The notes: generated by a model from the sequence alone, not told the origin. A DNA stretch of 64,000 nucleotides from Cupriavidus basilensis (GCF_000832305.1 NZ_CP010536.1:682001-746000); one strand, 5' to 3'; counted from the stretch's first letter, positions 25,010 to 35,410 are shown. A program made the numbers and translations.

Positions 25010-26137
25010 CTAGGCGGCGTCGCCCGGCCCTTGCGGCCCGGGGCCGAGCGCCGTGCCCAGCTGGGTCAGCAGCCGCGTCAGGCGGGCCTGCGTGCTGGCG
25101 CCGGTCTTGAGGAATACCGCCTTGAGCTGGCTGCGCGCGGTTTCGTGGCGCACGTTCAGGCGCTCGCTGGCTTCGGGCAGGCCCATGCCGGTGGCCAGCA
25201 GGCTTGCCAGGCGGATCTCGGCGGGCGTCAGTCCATAGACTTCGCGCAGCAGTTGCGGCAGCTCCGCCGGTGCCTGCGCGTCTTCATGGATCACCACCAG
25301 CGCGGCGGGTTGCTGCCAGGGCAGCGCAAAGATGTGGGAGGGCGGCAGCGGCAGCACGGTCAGCTGCGCGCAGGCGCCGTTGCCATGGCGGGCGATTGCC
25401 GCCTGCGCCGGTACCGCGCTGCGCGGCGCGCAGGCGGCAGTCACCATGTCGGCCAGCGAGCGCGACAATTGCCACTCGCCCGTCTTGCCGGTGGGGGCCA
25501 GCCGCCGCACCCAGCGCTCGCCGATGCCGTTGCTCAGCAGCACGCGCCGCTCGGGCGAGAAGGCGATCACGCCGAACGACAGGCGCTCCAGGATCTGCCC
25601 TGACAGTTGCGCCAGCGTCGACAGCCCGATGGTGCGGTCGCGCATGGCCATGGCGCTGCGCATGTGAGGCAGCGCCCAGTCCAGCGCGCTGACATCCGCC
25701 GGCGTGAAATTGCCTTGCGAGAACGAGCGCTGCAGCGCGAAATACACCTCGTAGTGGGGCTTTCGCTCGACCAGGCAGGCTGCGTAGGAGCACAGGTCGA
25801 AGCGGTGGAAGAATTCCCGGTAGAAGGGGCTGCGCTGCATCGCGCCTTCGCCGAAATCGCGCGCATCGATGTACCACTCCCCGGGGGAGAGGTTGTGGGC
25901 AAACAGCTTGCCCGGATCCAGCGCGTGGAACTCCTTCTCGTAGGCGGTGAACAACTCCTGCACCGGGCGCACGACCTCGTTGACCGTCATCAGGTCGCGA
26001 TCGGTGTCGCGCACGATCATCGATGCGTGCGCGCTGCCGACAATGTTGCTCAAGGTGTGCAGGCTCTGCTGCCAAGCCTGCGCATCAAGAATCCCTTCGT
26101 ACAAGCCACGGATTGCCCCGTGCATGTCTTCGTTCAT
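25010..26137 (-). CDS. LuxR-family transcriptional regulator
   Basis: A 375-residue cytoplasmic regulator. The C-terminal about 60 residues form a LuxR-type helix-turn-helix (YGLTPAEIRLASLLATGMGL, then the RLNVRHETARSQLKAVFLKT recognition helix). The N-terminal 300 residues, beginning MNEDMHGAIRGLYEGILDAQ, are a sensor region of unknown kind often found in beta-proteobacterial regulators of this shape; no autoinducer-domain residues are obvious. ATG 26137 was chosen because the upstream extension of the frame has no homology and enters the pgk promoter region. A 15-bp palindrome about 50 bp upstream may be its own operator. Targets unknown. Confidence 0.88.
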   Translation of the reverse strand: MNEDMHGAIRGLYEGILDAQAWQQSLHTLSNIVGSAHASMIVRDTDRDLMTVNEVVRPVQELFTAYEKEFHALDPGKLFAHNLSPGEWYIDARDFGEGAMQRSPFYREFFHRFDLCSYAACLVERKPHYEVYFALQRSFSQGNFTPADVSALDWALPHMRSAMAMRDRTIGLSTLAQLSGQILERLSFGVIAFSPERRVLLSNGIGERWVRRLAPTGKTGEWQLSRSLADMVTAACAPRSAVPAQAAIARHGNGACAQLTVLPLPPSHIFALPWQQPAALVVIHEDAQAPAELPQLLREVYGLTPAEIRLASLLATGMGLPEASERLNVRHETARSQLKAVFLKTGASTQARLTRLLTQLGTALGPGPQGPGDAA

Positions 26138-26498
26138 GGTTACCCCTGCCTTCGCGACAACGGCGTTAGCCGCGTGGCGCCGACGCCGCTTACCGTAAGC
26201 GTGTCCGGCACCAGTGCCTTGGGTCCCGTCTGAGGCGGGCCTCTGGCTATGTTCTTGCGTGCTTATCTTGTACCGACTTGTGCATACAGTGCGCGCTTTG
26301 GCAGCAGCGTACGAGACGCAATGCAATTGTCGCACCCCCCTTTCAGGGGGTGCGTTGCGAGGATGCGGCACGTTGTTCGCTCCATGTGATGAACTGGGCA
26401 CGCGCTGGCGGGTGCATCCGGGGCGCAATCCCGCAAAATGGCCCCTGCGATCAGGTAAAATGCCGATTTTCCCCGATTTTCGCTCTCCAGCCACCGCC
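26138..26498. promoter_or_regulatory. Divergent regulatory region between the luxR-type gene and pgk
   Basis: 361 bp without a gene. It holds a 15-bp palindrome CGCTTAC-C-GTAAGCG (26187-26201), a perfect 9-bp GC hairpin CGCACCCCC/GGGGGTGCG (26331-26354), and a TAAAAT -10-like element (26456-26461) shortly upstream of the pgk start. The hairpin has no T tract, so it is a structure of unknown use rather than a plain terminator. Confidence 0.5.
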
Positions 26499-27707
26499 AT
26501 GACCTCTGTCCTGCGTCTTTCCGATCTCATCTCCCAAGGCAAAATTGCCGGCAAGCGGGTTTTTATCCGCGCCGACCTGAACGTGCCGCAGGATGACGCC
26601 GGCCAAATCACCGAAGATACCCGCATCCGCGCCTCGGTGCCCGCCATCGAGGCTTGTCTGCAGGCAGGCGCCGCCGTGATGGTGACGTCGCACCTGGGCC
26701 GCCCGACCGAAGGCGAGTTCAAGCCCGAGGATTCGCTGGCGCCCGTGGCCGCGCGCCTGGCCGAGTTGCTCGGCAAGCCGGTCAAGCTGGTGCAGAACTG
26801 GGTCGACGGCAACGGCGAAGTGAGCGCGGTCAAGCCGGGCGAAGTGGTGCTGCTGGAAAACTGCCGCGTCAACAAGGGCGAAAAGAAGAACAGCGACGAA
26901 CTGGCGCAGAAAATGGCCAAGCTGTGCGACGTCTACGTCAACGATGCCTTCGGCACCGCGCACCGCGCCGAAGCCACCACCCACGGCATCGCCAAATACG
27001 CGCCCATCGCCTGCGCCGGTCCGCTGCTGGCCGCCGAGATCGATGCGCTGGGCAAGGCCCTGGGCCAGCCGGCGCGTCCGCTGGTGGCAATCGTCGCCGG
27101 CTCCAAGGTGTCCACCAAGCTGACCATCCTCAAGACGCTGGCCGGCAAGGTCGACAACCTGATCGTCGGCGGTGGCATCGCCAATACCTTCATGCTGGCT
27201 GCCGGCCTGAAGATCGGCAAGTCGCTGGCCGAGGCTGACCTGGTGGCCGATGCACGCACCATCATCGATCTCATGGCCGCGCGCGGCGCCTCGGTGCCCA
27301 TCCCCGTGGACGTGGTGTGCGCCAAGGAATTCAGCGCCACCGCGGTTGCCACCGTCAAGGACGCGAAGGACGTGGCCGACGACGACATGATCCTCGACAT
27401 CGGCCCCAAGACCGCGCAGATGCTGGCGGACCAGCTCAAGCTGGCCGGCACCATCGTGTGGAATGGCCCGGTCGGCGTGTTCGAGTTCGACCAGTTCAGC
27501 AATGGCACCAAGGTGCTGGCCCAAGCCATCGCCGAGTCCAAGGCGTTCTCGATCGCCGGCGGCGGCGACACGCTGGCGGCCATCGCCAAGTACGGCATCG
27601 CTGACCAGGTGGGCTACATCTCCACCGGTGGCGGCGCTTTCCTGGAGTTCCTGGAAGGCAAGAAGCTGCCCGCGTTCGAGGTGCTGGAACAGCGCGCCGC
27701 GGGCTGA
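26499..27707 (+). CDS. pgk: Phosphoglycerate kinase
   Basis: Glycolytic/Calvin-cycle enzyme that interconverts 1,3-bisphosphoglycerate and 3-phosphoglycerate with ADP/ATP, cytoplasmic monomer. The 402-residue length is typical. Substrate-binding RADLNVPQD (residues about 24-32) and SHLGRPTEG, the hinge motif, the nucleotide-binding GGGIANTF segment and [16 protein letters not shown] with the final GGGDTLAAI are all present. ATG 26499 is the homology start; an upstream in-frame GTG or ATG would be an extension into the promoter. It leads a head-to-tail run with a DUF4349 gene, pyk and fba. Confidence 0.98.
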   Translation: MTSVLRLSDLISQGKIAGKRVFIRADLNVPQDDAGQITEDTRIRASVPAIEACLQAGAAVMVTSHLGRPTEGEFKPEDSLAPVAARLAELLGKPVKLVQNWVDGNGEVSAVKPGEVVLLENCRVNKGEKKNSDELAQKMAKLCDVYVNDAFGTAHRAEATTHGIAKYAPIACAGPLLAAEIDALGKALGQPARPLVAIVAGSKVSTKLTILKTLAGKVDNLIVGGGIANTFMLAAGLKIGKSLAEADLVADARTIIDLMAARGASVPIPVDVVCAKEFSATAVATVKDAKDVADDDMILDIGPKTAQMLADQLKLAGTIVWNGPVGVFEFDQFSNGTKVLAQAIAESKAFSIAGGGDTLAAIAKYGIADQVGYISTGGGAFLEFLEGKKLPAFEVLEQRAAG

Positions 27708-27739
27708 GGGTGACAGGTTTGCGTGGATTTGGCGCGGGC

Positions 27740-28633
27740 ATGACCGGCCGGCGTGCTCTGGCGGCGTTGCTGCTGGCCGCCTCGATGCTGGCCCTGTCCG
27801 CGTGCGGCCGCCCGGGCGGCGCGCCCGAGGGGCGCCCCATGGCCGCCGCCGCGGCCGACGGGATGACCACCGGCGAACTGGCTCGGGGTGGCCAGGGCGA
27901 GCAGCAGGAGGCGCAGCGCCGCTATCTCGCGCTGAAGTACGCGCTGACGGTGGAGAACGCCGCCGACTTCCTGGAGTCTGGCTGGAAGAGCGTGGTGCAA
28001 CGCTGCCAGGCGCTCGGCTGCGAGTTGCTGGAGGCGGGCTTTACCCGCAGCCGCGACGGCGCGCTGCCGCGCGGCGAGTTGCGCGCGCGCATCGCGCCCA
28101 AGGCTTTGCCGGATCTGCTCAAGGCGGCCGAGCAGGGCGGCACGGTGGTGTCCAACGCGGTGTCGAGCGAGGACAAGACCGACCAGGTGATCGATGCCGA
28201 AGCCCGCATCAAGAACACCACCGAGCTGCGTGACCGCCTGCGCGCCATGCTGCAGAACGCGCGCGGCCCGCTGCGCGACGTGATCGAGCTGGAGCGCGAG
28301 CTGGCGCGCGTGCAGGGTGAGCTGGATGCGATCAACGGAGTGCGCAAGATGCTGGCGGCGCAGACCGATCGCAATGAGGTCCGCATCGACTTTGTCGCGC
28401 GCGAGACCTTCGTCAGCCAGCGCAAGGTGTCGCCGCTGCGCGCTGCCGTCAACGATATCGCCGAGTTGTTCCTCGGCAGCCTGGCCATGCTGATCCGCGT
28501 GGCCGCCGGCGCGCTGCCGTGGCTGCTGGTTGGTGTGCCGCTGCTGTGGCTTGCGCTGGCCTGGCGCCGGCGCCGCGTGGCGCGCAGGAAGCAAGCCGTA
28601 CCGGCGCCGCCGGGCGGCGCTGGCCCTCGATAA
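27740..28633 (+). CDS. DUF4349 domain lipoprotein
   Basis: A 297-residue predicted membrane-anchored lipoprotein. The signal peptide ends in the lipobox LSAC (Cys22), the soluble middle is a coiled-coil-rich DUF4349 domain (AQRRYLALKYALTVENAADF, EARIKNTTELRDRLRAMLQN and ELERELARVQGELDAINGV) and one long transmembrane segment lies near the C-terminus (LFLGSLAMLIRVAAGALPWLL). Function unknown. ATG 27740 preferred over a GTG at 27710 for the signal peptide. Its position between pgk and pyk, 33 and 14 bp away, suggests co-transcription with glycolytic genes, but nothing shows a metabolic role. Confidence 0.85.
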   Translation: MTGRRALAALLLAASMLALSACGRPGGAPEGRPMAAAAADGMTTGELARGGQGEQQEAQRRYLALKYALTVENAADFLESGWKSVVQRCQALGCELLEAGFTRSRDGALPRGELRARIAPKALPDLLKAAEQGGTVVSNAVSSEDKTDQVIDAEARIKNTTELRDRLRAMLQNARGPLRDVIELERELARVQGELDAINGVRKMLAAQTDRNEVRIDFVARETFVSQRKVSPLRAAVNDIAELFLGSLAMLIRVAAGALPWLLVGVPLLWLALAWRRRRVARRKQAVPAPPGGAGPR

Positions 28634-28646
28634 GGAAAATCAGTTC

Positions 28647-30083
28647 ATGACCCGTTCCACCAAGATCGTCGCTACCATCGGCCCCGCTTCCAGCACGCTG
28701 GAAATGCTCACGCGCATGATCGCGGCAGGGGTCGACGTGGTGCGCCTGAATTTCTCCCACGGCGTAGCCGCGGACCATATCGAGCGCGCTCGCCTGGTGC
28801 GCGAGGCGGCCAGGGCCTGCGGCAGGGAAGTCGCCATCATGGCTGACCTGCAAGGGCCGAAGATCCGCGTCGGCAAGTTCGAGCACGGCAAGATCACGCT
28901 GGAAGTGGGTGAGCCCTTCATCCTCGACGCCACCTGTACCCTGGGCAACCAGGAACGCGCCGGCCTCGATTACGAGGACCTGCCGCGCGACGTGGGCCCG
29001 GGCGACCTGCTGCTGCTCAACGATGGCTTGATCGTGCTGGTGGTGGACCGCGTGCTAGGCCACGAGATCTTCACCACGGTGCGGATCGGCGGCGAGCTGT
29101 CGAACAACAAGGGCATCAACCGCCAGGGCGGCGGCCTGTCGGCGCCGGCGCTGACCGCCAAGGACATGGAAGACATCAAGACCGCCATGGCGCTGGGCGC
29201 GGACTATGTCGCGGTGAGCTTCCCCAAGAACGCCACCGATATGGAAATGGCGCGCCAGCTCGCCGCGGTGGCCGGCCAGCCGCACCAGCACAAGGCCCGC
29301 ATGATCGCCAAGATCGAGCGCGCCGAAGCGATCCGCCCGGGCGTGCTGGAAGAGATCCTGCAGGCCTCCGACGGCATCATGGTGGCCCGCGGCGACCTGG
29401 CCGTGGAAGTGGGCAACGCGGCCGTGCCCGCGCTGCAAAAGCGCATGATCCGGCTGGCGCGCGAGGCCAACAAGCTGACCATCACCGCCACCCAGATGAT
29501 GGAGAGCATGATCGTCAACCCGGTGCCCACGCGCGCCGAGGTGTCGGACGTGGCCAACGCCGTGCTGGACGGCACCGATGCCGTGATGCTGTCGGCCGAG
29601 ACCGCCGCCGGCCGCTATCCGGTGGAAACCGTGGAAGCCATGGCTGCGGTCTGCGTCGAGGCGGAGAAGTCCGAGGTGGTCCAGCTCGACACCGATTTTC
29701 TCAACCAGACCTTTGGCCGCATCGACCAGTCGATCGCCATGGGCGCACTGTTCACCGCCTATCATTTGCAGGTAAAGGCCATTGCCGCGCTGACCGATTC
29801 CGGCGCCACCGCGCTGTGGATGAGCCGGCATCGCATCCATGTGCCGATCTACGCAATGACGCCCAACCTGGCGTCGCAGCGCAAGATGCAGCTCTACCGC
29901 AATGTGGTGCCGCTGCCGCTGGAAGCCAGCGCCGACCGGGACACCGCGCTGGAACAGGCTGAGGAACTACTGCTGTCGCGCGGCGTTGTGCAGCGCGGCG
30001 ACTTTATCGTGCTGACCATTGGCGAGCCGATGGGCCAGCCGGGTGGCACGAATACGCTGAAGATTGTCCGGGTTGGCGCCTGA
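28647..30083 (+). CDS. pyk: Pyruvate kinase
   Basis: Final glycolytic step, phosphoenolpyruvate plus ADP to pyruvate plus ATP; cytoplasmic. The 478-residue product has the N-terminal TRSTKIVATIGPASS, the FSHG motif, DLQGPKIRVGKF, the metal/phosphate-binding MVARGDLAVEVG, KLTITATQMMESM and RAEVSDVANAVLDGTDAVML signatures. No C-terminal PEP-domain. Full length from ATG 28647, 14 bp after the DUF4349 stop. The paralogue type (pykA versus pykF) is not decided by the sequence alone. Confidence 0.98.
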   Translation: MTRSTKIVATIGPASSTLEMLTRMIAAGVDVVRLNFSHGVAADHIERARLVREAARACGREVAIMADLQGPKIRVGKFEHGKITLEVGEPFILDATCTLGNQERAGLDYEDLPRDVGPGDLLLLNDGLIVLVVDRVLGHEIFTTVRIGGELSNNKGINRQGGGLSAPALTAKDMEDIKTAMALGADYVAVSFPKNATDMEMARQLAAVAGQPHQHKARMIAKIERAEAIRPGVLEEILQASDGIMVARGDLAVEVGNAAVPALQKRMIRLAREANKLTITATQMMESMIVNPVPTRAEVSDVANAVLDGTDAVMLSAETAAGRYPVETVEAMAAVCVEAEKSEVVQLDTDFLNQTFGRIDQSIAMGALFTAYHLQVKAIAALTDSGATALWMSRHRIHVPIYAMTPNLASQRKMQLYRNVVPLPLEASADRDTALEQAEELLLSRGVVQRGDFIVLTIGEPMGQPGGTNTLKIVRVGA

Positions 30084-30180
30084 TATGTGCCGCGCCGGAC
30101 AGACCGCCGGCGCTCGAGCGCACAGGATCACCCACGATAAATCGCGTTGAGACGGCGTCTTGCGCGAACAGCAAAGAACG

Positions 30181-30207
30181 ACCAGATCGACCAGATCGAC
30201 CAGATCA
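30181..30207 (+). repeat. Three tandem 9-bp repeats upstream of fba
   Basis: ACCAGATCG at 30181 and 30190 and ACCAGATCA at 30199, between pyk and fba. A short polymorphic array with no clear function. Confidence 0.7.
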
Positions 30208-30245
30208 TTCAACGAGACACCCCATTCTTTCTTTAGGAGTTTGAC

Positions 30246-31310
30246 ATGCCACTCGTATCGATGCGCCAGCTGCTCGACCACGCCGCCGAAAACGGCTACG
30301 CGCTGCCCGCCTTCAACGTGAACAACCTGGAACAGGTTCAGGCCATCATGCAGGCCGCGGACGAAGTCAATGCGCCGGTGATCATGCAAGCCTCCGCAGG
30401 CGCACGCAAGTACGCCGGCGAGCACTTCCTGCGCCACCTGATCGAAGCCGCTGTGGAAGCCTATCCGCACATCCCGGTGGTGATGCACCAGGATCACGGC
30501 CAGTCGCCGGCGATCTGCCAGGCCGCCATCGACCTGGGCTTCTCCTCGGTGATGATGGACGGCTCGCTGCGCGAAGACGGCAAGACCCCGTCCGACTACG
30601 AGTACAACATCGAAGTGACCCGCAAGGTGGTGCAGCTCTCGCACGCCATCGGCGTGACCGTGGAAGGCGAGCTTGGCTGCCTGGGCTCGCTCGAGACCGG
30701 CGAAGCCGGCGAGGAAGACGGCATCGGCGCCGAAGGCAAGCTGGACCATTCCATGCTGCTGACCGACCCTGAGCAAGCCGCCGACTTCGTCAAGGCCACC
30801 CAGCTGGACGCGCTGGCGATCGCCATCGGCACTTCGCACGGCGCTTACAAGTTCACCCGCAAGCCCACTGGCGATATCCTGGCGATCAACCGCATCAAGG
30901 AAATCCATGCCCGCATCCCCAACACCCACCTGGTGATGCACGGCTCGTCGTCGGTCCCGCAGGAACTGCTCGCGGAAATCCGCCAGTTCGGTGGCGACAT
31001 GAAGGAAACCTACGGCGTGCCGGTCGAGGAAATCCAGGACGCCATCAAGTATGGCGTGCGCAAGATCAATATCGACACCGATATCCGCCTTGCCATGACC
31101 GGCGCGATCCGCCGCTTCTTTGCCGAGAACCCGAGCAAGTTCGACCCGCGCGAATACCTGAAGCCGGCCCGCGAAGCCGCCAAGCTGGTTTGCAAGGCAC
31201 GCTACGTCGCCTTCGGCTGCGAAGGCCAGGCCGCCAAGATCAAGCCGGTCTCGCTCGACGCCATCGCGCAGAAGTACAAGTCGGGCGAACTCGCCCAGGT
31301 CGTGCAGTAA
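30246..31310 (+). CDS. fba: Class II fructose-bisphosphate aldolase (Calvin subtype)
   Basis: Zinc-dependent aldolase that cleaves fructose 1,6-bisphosphate or condenses triose phosphates, cytoplasmic. The 354-residue product has the class II core: [20 protein letters not shown] at the N-terminus, the HQDHGQ metal-ligand histidine near 83, [17 protein letters not shown] and MHGSSSVP carrying further ligands and catalytic residues, and KINIDTD. An AGGAG ribosome site precedes the ATG. It belongs to the Calvin-cycle-type subgroup found also in the chromosomal glycolytic set of this bacterial group. A long hairpin lies downstream. Confidence 0.97.
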   Translation: MPLVSMRQLLDHAAENGYALPAFNVNNLEQVQAIMQAADEVNAPVIMQASAGARKYAGEHFLRHLIEAAVEAYPHIPVVMHQDHGQSPAICQAAIDLGFSSVMMDGSLREDGKTPSDYEYNIEVTRKVVQLSHAIGVTVEGELGCLGSLETGEAGEEDGIGAEGKLDHSMLLTDPEQAADFVKATQLDALAIAIGTSHGAYKFTRKPTGDILAINRIKEIHARIPNTHLVMHGSSSVPQELLAEIRQFGGDMKETYGVPVEEIQDAIKYGVRKINIDTDIRLAMTGAIRRFFAENPSKFDPREYLKPAREAAKLVCKARYVAFGCEGQAAKIKPVSLDAIAQKYKSGELAQVVQ

Positions 31311-31368
31311 GCAGGACCCCGTGCCGTCCCAGCTCCGATCCCGTCAAACGGGGAGGTGCGGGGACGAC

Positions 31369-31403
31369 GCTTTTCAGGCCCCGGTGCCGGGGCGCTGAAA
31401 AGC
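31369..31403 (+). terminator. Long hairpin after fba
   Basis: GCTTTTCAGGCCCCGG pairs with CCGGGGC-GCTGAAAAGC (one bulged G) around a 2-nt turn. The near-16-bp stem is strong, but no T tract follows closely, so it may act as terminator, processing site or mRNA-end stabiliser before purC. Confidence 0.55.
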
Positions 31404-31496
31404 GCTAACAAAATGAAGCGAAGCAGTTGTTCTGGCCAGGCGCCAGAATCATTCTGTTAGTGCCTTCCATCGGAACCACCGAACCACCGAAACACC

Positions 31497-32405
31497 ATGT
31501 CGAACGCTCTCTACCAGTCCTCCATCACTTCGCTGCCGCTGCTCGGCCACGGCAAGGTCCGCGACAACTACGCCGTGGGCGACGACAAGCTGCTGATCGT
31601 CACCACCGACCGCCTGTCGGCCTTCGACGTCATCCTGGGCGAGCCGATCCCGGCCAAGGGCCGCGTGCTCAACCAGATGGCCAACTTCTGGTTCAAGAAG
31701 CTGGCTCACATCGTGCCGAACCACGAAACCGGCATTGCCGCCGAGACCGTGGTGAGCCCGGCCGAAGTCGAGCAGGTGCAAGGCCGTGCCGTGGTGGTCA
31801 AGCGCCTCAAGCCGATCCTGGTGGAAGCCGTGGTGCGCGGCTACCTGGCCGGCAGCGGCTGGAAGGACTACCAGGCCACGGGCAGCGTGTGCGGCATCGA
31901 GTTGCCCGCCGGCCTGCAGAACGCGCAGAAGCTGCCCGAGCCGATCTTCACCCCGGCCGCCAAGGCCGAGATGGGCGAGCACGACGAGAACATCTCCTTT
32001 GCTGAAACGGAAGAGCGCATCGGCGCCGACCTGGCCCGCCAGATGCGCGATATCTCGATCCGCCTGTACAAGGAAGCCGCCGACTACGCCGCCACCCGCG
32101 GCATCATCATCGCCGACACCAAGTTCGAGTTCGGCCTGGACGAGAACGGCACGCTGACGCTGATGGACGAAGTGCTGACCGCCGACTCCTCGCGCTTCTG
32201 GCCCGCGGACTCGTATGAAGTCGGCACCAACCCGCCGTCCTTCGACAAGCAGTTCGTGCGCGACTGGCTGGAAGCCGTGCGCATCGACGGCAAGCCCTGG
32301 CCCAAGACCGCCCCGGCGCCCGCACTGCCTGCCGACGTGATCGAGAAGACCGCCGCCAAGTACCGCGAGGCGCTGACGCGCCTGACCGGCGAGGAACTGC
32401 AGTAA
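31497..32405 (+). CDS. purC: Phosphoribosylaminoimidazole-succinocarboxamide synthase (SAICAR synthetase)
   Basis: Purine biosynthesis: ligates aspartate to CAIR with ATP to make SAICAR; cytoplasmic. The 302-residue product has [20 protein letters not shown], the [20 protein letters not shown] segment, [20 protein letters not shown], and the C-terminal [20 protein letters not shown] with [14 protein letters not shown]. The length is that of the 300-residue proteobacterial/yeast-like subtype. purE and purK follow on the same strand with gaps of about 60 bp. Confidence 0.97.
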   Translation: MSNALYQSSITSLPLLGHGKVRDNYAVGDDKLLIVTTDRLSAFDVILGEPIPAKGRVLNQMANFWFKKLAHIVPNHETGIAAETVVSPAEVEQVQGRAVVVKRLKPILVEAVVRGYLAGSGWKDYQATGSVCGIELPAGLQNAQKLPEPIFTPAAKAEMGEHDENISFAETEERIGADLARQMRDISIRLYKEAADYAATRGIIIADTKFEFGLDENGTLTLMDEVLTADSSRFWPADSYEVGTNPPSFDKQFVRDWLEAVRIDGKPWPKTAPAPALPADVIEKTAAKYREALTRLTGEELQ

Positions 32406-32466
32406 TTTTCGCCGGATGGCGAGAACTGGCGCCACCAGGCGCCGGACCGATATTTAAGGATTTGAC

Positions 32467-32964
32467 GTGAGCAATACAGCCAAGCCGCTGGTCGGCGTTG
32501 TGATGGGCAGCAGTTCCGACTGGGACGTGATGCAGAACGCGGTCGCCATGCTGAAGGATTTCGGCGTGGCCTTCGAGGCACGCGTGGTCTCCGCCCACCG
32601 CATGGCCGACGACATGTTCGAGTACGCCGCCACCGCGCGCGAGCGGGGCCTGCGCGCCATCATCGCCGGTGCCGGCGGTGCCGCGCACCTGCCCGGCATG
32701 ATCGCCGCCAAGACCATCGTGCCGGTGTTCGGCGTGCCGGTGCCGTCGCGCTACCTGCGTGGCGAGGACTCGCTGCTGTCGATCGTGCAGATGCCCAAGG
32801 GCGTGCCGGTTGCCACCTTCGCCATCGGCGAAGCGGGCGCAGCCAATGCCGCGCTGCACGCCATCGCCACGCTCGCCACCACCGACGACGCGCTGGCCGC
32901 CGCGCTGGAGGCGTTCCGCGCCAAGCAGACCGAAGCTGCCCGCGCCATGACGCTGCCGGTGTAA
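32467..32964 (+). CDS. purE: N5-carboxyaminoimidazole ribonucleotide mutase, class I
   Basis: Converts N5-CAIR to CAIR in purine synthesis, the step after PurK. The 165-residue protein has [17 protein letters not shown], the SAHRMADDM substrate loop and [20 protein letters not shown] with [15 protein letters not shown]. It starts at a GTG (32467) preceded by TAAGGA; no ATG is available in frame at the proper place. Located between purC and purK, as is usual in related bacteria. Confidence 0.97.
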   Translation: MSNTAKPLVGVVMGSSSDWDVMQNAVAMLKDFGVAFEARVVSAHRMADDMFEYAATARERGLRAIIAGAGGAAHLPGMIAAKTIVPVFGVPVPSRYLRGEDSLLSIVQMPKGVPVATFAIGEAGAANAALHAIATLATTDDALAAALEAFRAKQTEAARAMTLPV

Positions 32965-33023
32965 TACGCACATTCGCACGCATACCGACCAGCCCCAAGC
33001 CCCCGAATCCGGAAAGACGCGCA

Positions 33024-34268
33024 ATGCCAACCGATATCCATCCCCACCTGGTCGAAGCCCACACGCCGGAGTCGCGTGCCGAGTTCGGCATCGACAATCC
33101 CAGCGCGCCGGTGCTGCCCGGCGCCTGGCTAGGCATGCTGGGCGGCGGCCAGCTCGGCCGCATGTTCACCCATGCCGCGCAGTCGATGGGCTACAAGGTT
33201 TGCGTGCTCGATCCGGACCAGGACAGCCCGGCCGGCACGATCGCCGAGAAGCACATCTGCGCGGCCTATACGGATGAAGCCGCGCTGGCCGAGATGGCCA
33301 AGCTGTGCCCGGCGGTGACCACCGAGTTCGAGAACGTGCCCTCGCTCTCGCTCGACCGGCTGGAGCAGCTCGGCGCCTTCGTCGCGCCGCGCGGCTATTG
33401 CGTGTCGATCGCGCAGAACCGTATCGGCGAGAAGAAGTTCTTCGCTTCCTGCGCCGAGCACACCGGCGTGCCCACCGCGCCGCACTGGGTGATCCAGCAC
33501 GACGCGGACGTCGACCAGGTGCCCGAGGACCTGCTGCCCGGCATCCTCAAGACCGCGCGCATGGGCTATGACGGCAAGGGCCAGGCCCGCGTCAGGACCC
33601 GCGAAGACGTGCGCGCAGCGTGGCGCGCGATGCAGCACGTGCCGTGTGTGCTGGAAAAGATGTTGCCGCTGGCCTACGAGGTCTCGGTACTGGCCGCGCG
33701 CGCTGCCGACGGCACCACCGCCACCTGGCCGCTCGCCGAAAACGTGCACCGCGACGGCATCCTGTTCTCCACCGTGATGCCGTCCACCAGCGTCTCCGAC
33801 GAGATCGCCGCGCGCGCCCGCGCCGCGGCCGCCACCATCACCACCGAGATGGGCTACGTGGGCGTGCTGTGCATCGAGTTCTTCGTGCTGACCGATGGCT
33901 CGCTGGTCGCCAATGAAATGGCGCCGCGCCCGCACAACTCCGGCCATATCACCATGGACGCCTGCGAGACCAGCCAGTTCGAGCAGCAGGTGCGCGCCAT
34001 GGCGCGCCTGCCGCTGGGCAGCACGCGCCAGCATTCGGCCGGCAAGATGCTCAACCTGCTGGGCGATGTGTGGTTCGAATTCGGCCTGGAACGCACGCCG
34101 GCCTGGGACGAAGTCGTGGCCCAGCCCGGCGCCAAGCTGCACTTGTACGGCAAGAGCGATGCGCGCCCCTCGCGCAAGATGGGGCACGTGAATTGCGTGG
34201 GCGGCGCGGCGGCCGATGCCGAGCGCGCCTTCGATGCGGCCCTGACGGCGCTGCACATTGCGCCATGA
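33024..34268 (+). CDS. purK: N5-carboxyaminoimidazole ribonucleotide synthase
   Basis: ATP-grasp enzyme that makes N5-CAIR from AIR, bicarbonate and ATP. The 414-residue product has [36 protein letters not shown], the ATP-binding [37 protein letters not shown] and the [20 protein letters not shown] stretch. Compared with the shortest PurK proteins it carries an N-terminal tail of about 30 residues ([20 protein letters not shown]). Last purine gene of the run; a GGAAAG ribosome site precedes ATG 33024. Confidence 0.97.
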   Translation: MPTDIHPHLVEAHTPESRAEFGIDNPSAPVLPGAWLGMLGGGQLGRMFTHAAQSMGYKVCVLDPDQDSPAGTIAEKHICAAYTDEAALAEMAKLCPAVTTEFENVPSLSLDRLEQLGAFVAPRGYCVSIAQNRIGEKKFFASCAEHTGVPTAPHWVIQHDADVDQVPEDLLPGILKTARMGYDGKGQARVRTREDVRAAWRAMQHVPCVLEKMLPLAYEVSVLAARAADGTTATWPLAENVHRDGILFSTVMPSTSVSDEIAARARAAAATITTEMGYVGVLCIEFFVLTDGSLVANEMAPRPHNSGHITMDACETSQFEQQVRAMARLPLGSTRQHSAGKMLNLLGDVWFEFGLERTPAWDEVVAQPGAKLHLYGKSDARPSRKMGHVNCVGGAAADAERAFDAALTALHIAP

Positions 34269-34373
34269 TGGCTTGCCCGGCGCATGCGCCGGGCTTTTCC
34301 GTTTTCCCGCTTTCGCAGCTCCATAGTTCCGTAGCTTCGTTGCTCCGTAGTAACGCCACCCCAGAGATCCCCG

Positions 34374-35360
34374 ATGTCGCGCATGCCCACGTCCGCCGAA
34401 CTTGACCAAGCGGTCCAACTGCTGGAGGCCGGCGAACTGGTCGCCTTCCCGACCGAGACGGTCTACGGCCTGGGCGCCGACGCGGAAAACCCCGAGGCCA
34501 TCGCCCGCATCTACGCGGCCAAGGGACGCCCGCCCAATCACCCGATCATCGTGCACGTGGTGGATGGTGGCGACATCAGCTACTGGGTGGACGATGTGCC
34601 GCCGGCCGCGCAAGACCTGATCGACGCCTTCTGGCCAGGCCCGCTCACGCTGATCCTCAAGCGCGCCGAGCATATCCCGGCGGCGGTCGCCGGCGGCCAG
34701 GACAGCATTGGCCTGCGTTGCCCGTCGCATCCGGTTGCGCAGGCGCTGCTGAGCCGCTTCAAGCGTGGCCGCGGCGGCATTGCCGCGCCGTCCGCGAACA
34801 AGTTCGGGCAGGTTAGCCCGACCACGGCGCAGCACGTGCGCGACGAGTTTGGCGACGCGGTCTTCGTGCTTGAAGGCGACGGTGTTGAGGTTGGCATTGA
34901 ATCGACCATCGTGGACCTGTCGCGGCTGGAGCAGGGCATTGGCCCGGTGCTGCTGCGCCCGGGCGCCATCACGCCGGCCATGATGGCGCAGGTGCTGGGC
35001 GTCACGCCGTTGCCGCCGGACGCTGCCGCGCCGCGCGCGTCAGGCACGCTCAAGGCGCACTATGCACCGCATACGCCGTTGGCCTTGTGCTCGGCCGCGG
35101 ATCTGCCTGCGCAACTGGCCGATTTGCCCGCCGACGCGCGCGTGGCGTGGGTTGGTGTTCAGGCGGCGGCCGATCCGCGATGTGTGTGGGTGCAGGCGCC
35201 CGCCGATGCCGAGGGTTATGCGCGTGCGCTTTATCGCTTGTTGCGCCGGCTGGATGGGGATGGGTTTGCGCGGCTGGTGTTTGAGGCCTTGCCGGCTGGG
35301 CATGAGTGGGATGCGGTGCGGGATCGGTTGCAGCGGGCTGCGGCTGCGTTTGGGGGGTAA
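34374..35360 (+). CDS. L-threonylcarbamoyladenylate synthase (Sua5-type)
   Basis: Makes threonylcarbamoyl-AMP from threonine, bicarbonate and ATP for the universal tRNA modification t6A. The 328-residue length shows the two-domain Sua5 type rather than the shorter TsaC: an N-terminal YrdC domain (LVAFPTETVYGLGADAENPE, KGRPPNHPIIVHVVDG, SIGLRCPSHP and APSANKFGQVSPT) and a C-terminal Sua5 domain after the linker APRASGTLKAHYAPHTP. ATG 34374 or 34383 may be used. It follows purK by 105 bp; the last part of the gene is strikingly G-rich compared with its start. Confidence 0.95.
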   Translation: MSRMPTSAELDQAVQLLEAGELVAFPTETVYGLGADAENPEAIARIYAAKGRPPNHPIIVHVVDGGDISYWVDDVPPAAQDLIDAFWPGPLTLILKRAEHIPAAVAGGQDSIGLRCPSHPVAQALLSRFKRGRGGIAAPSANKFGQVSPTTAQHVRDEFGDAVFVLEGDGVEVGIESTIVDLSRLEQGIGPVLLRPGAITPAMMAQVLGVTPLPPDAAAPRASGTLKAHYAPHTPLALCSAADLPAQLADLPADARVAWVGVQAAADPRCVWVQAPADAEGYARALYRLLRRLDGDGFARLVFEALPAGHEWDAVRDRLQRAAAAFGG

Positions 35361-35410
35361 GGGGGCAGGGGGTAATGGGGGTAATGGGGTAAGGGCGGTG
35401 GTGGTTGGCT

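Noticed and set aside
26214..26498. An N-terminal extension of phosphoglycerate kinase
   Set aside because: The frame is open upstream, but Pgk homology starts at ATG 26499 and the extension overlaps the promoter region.
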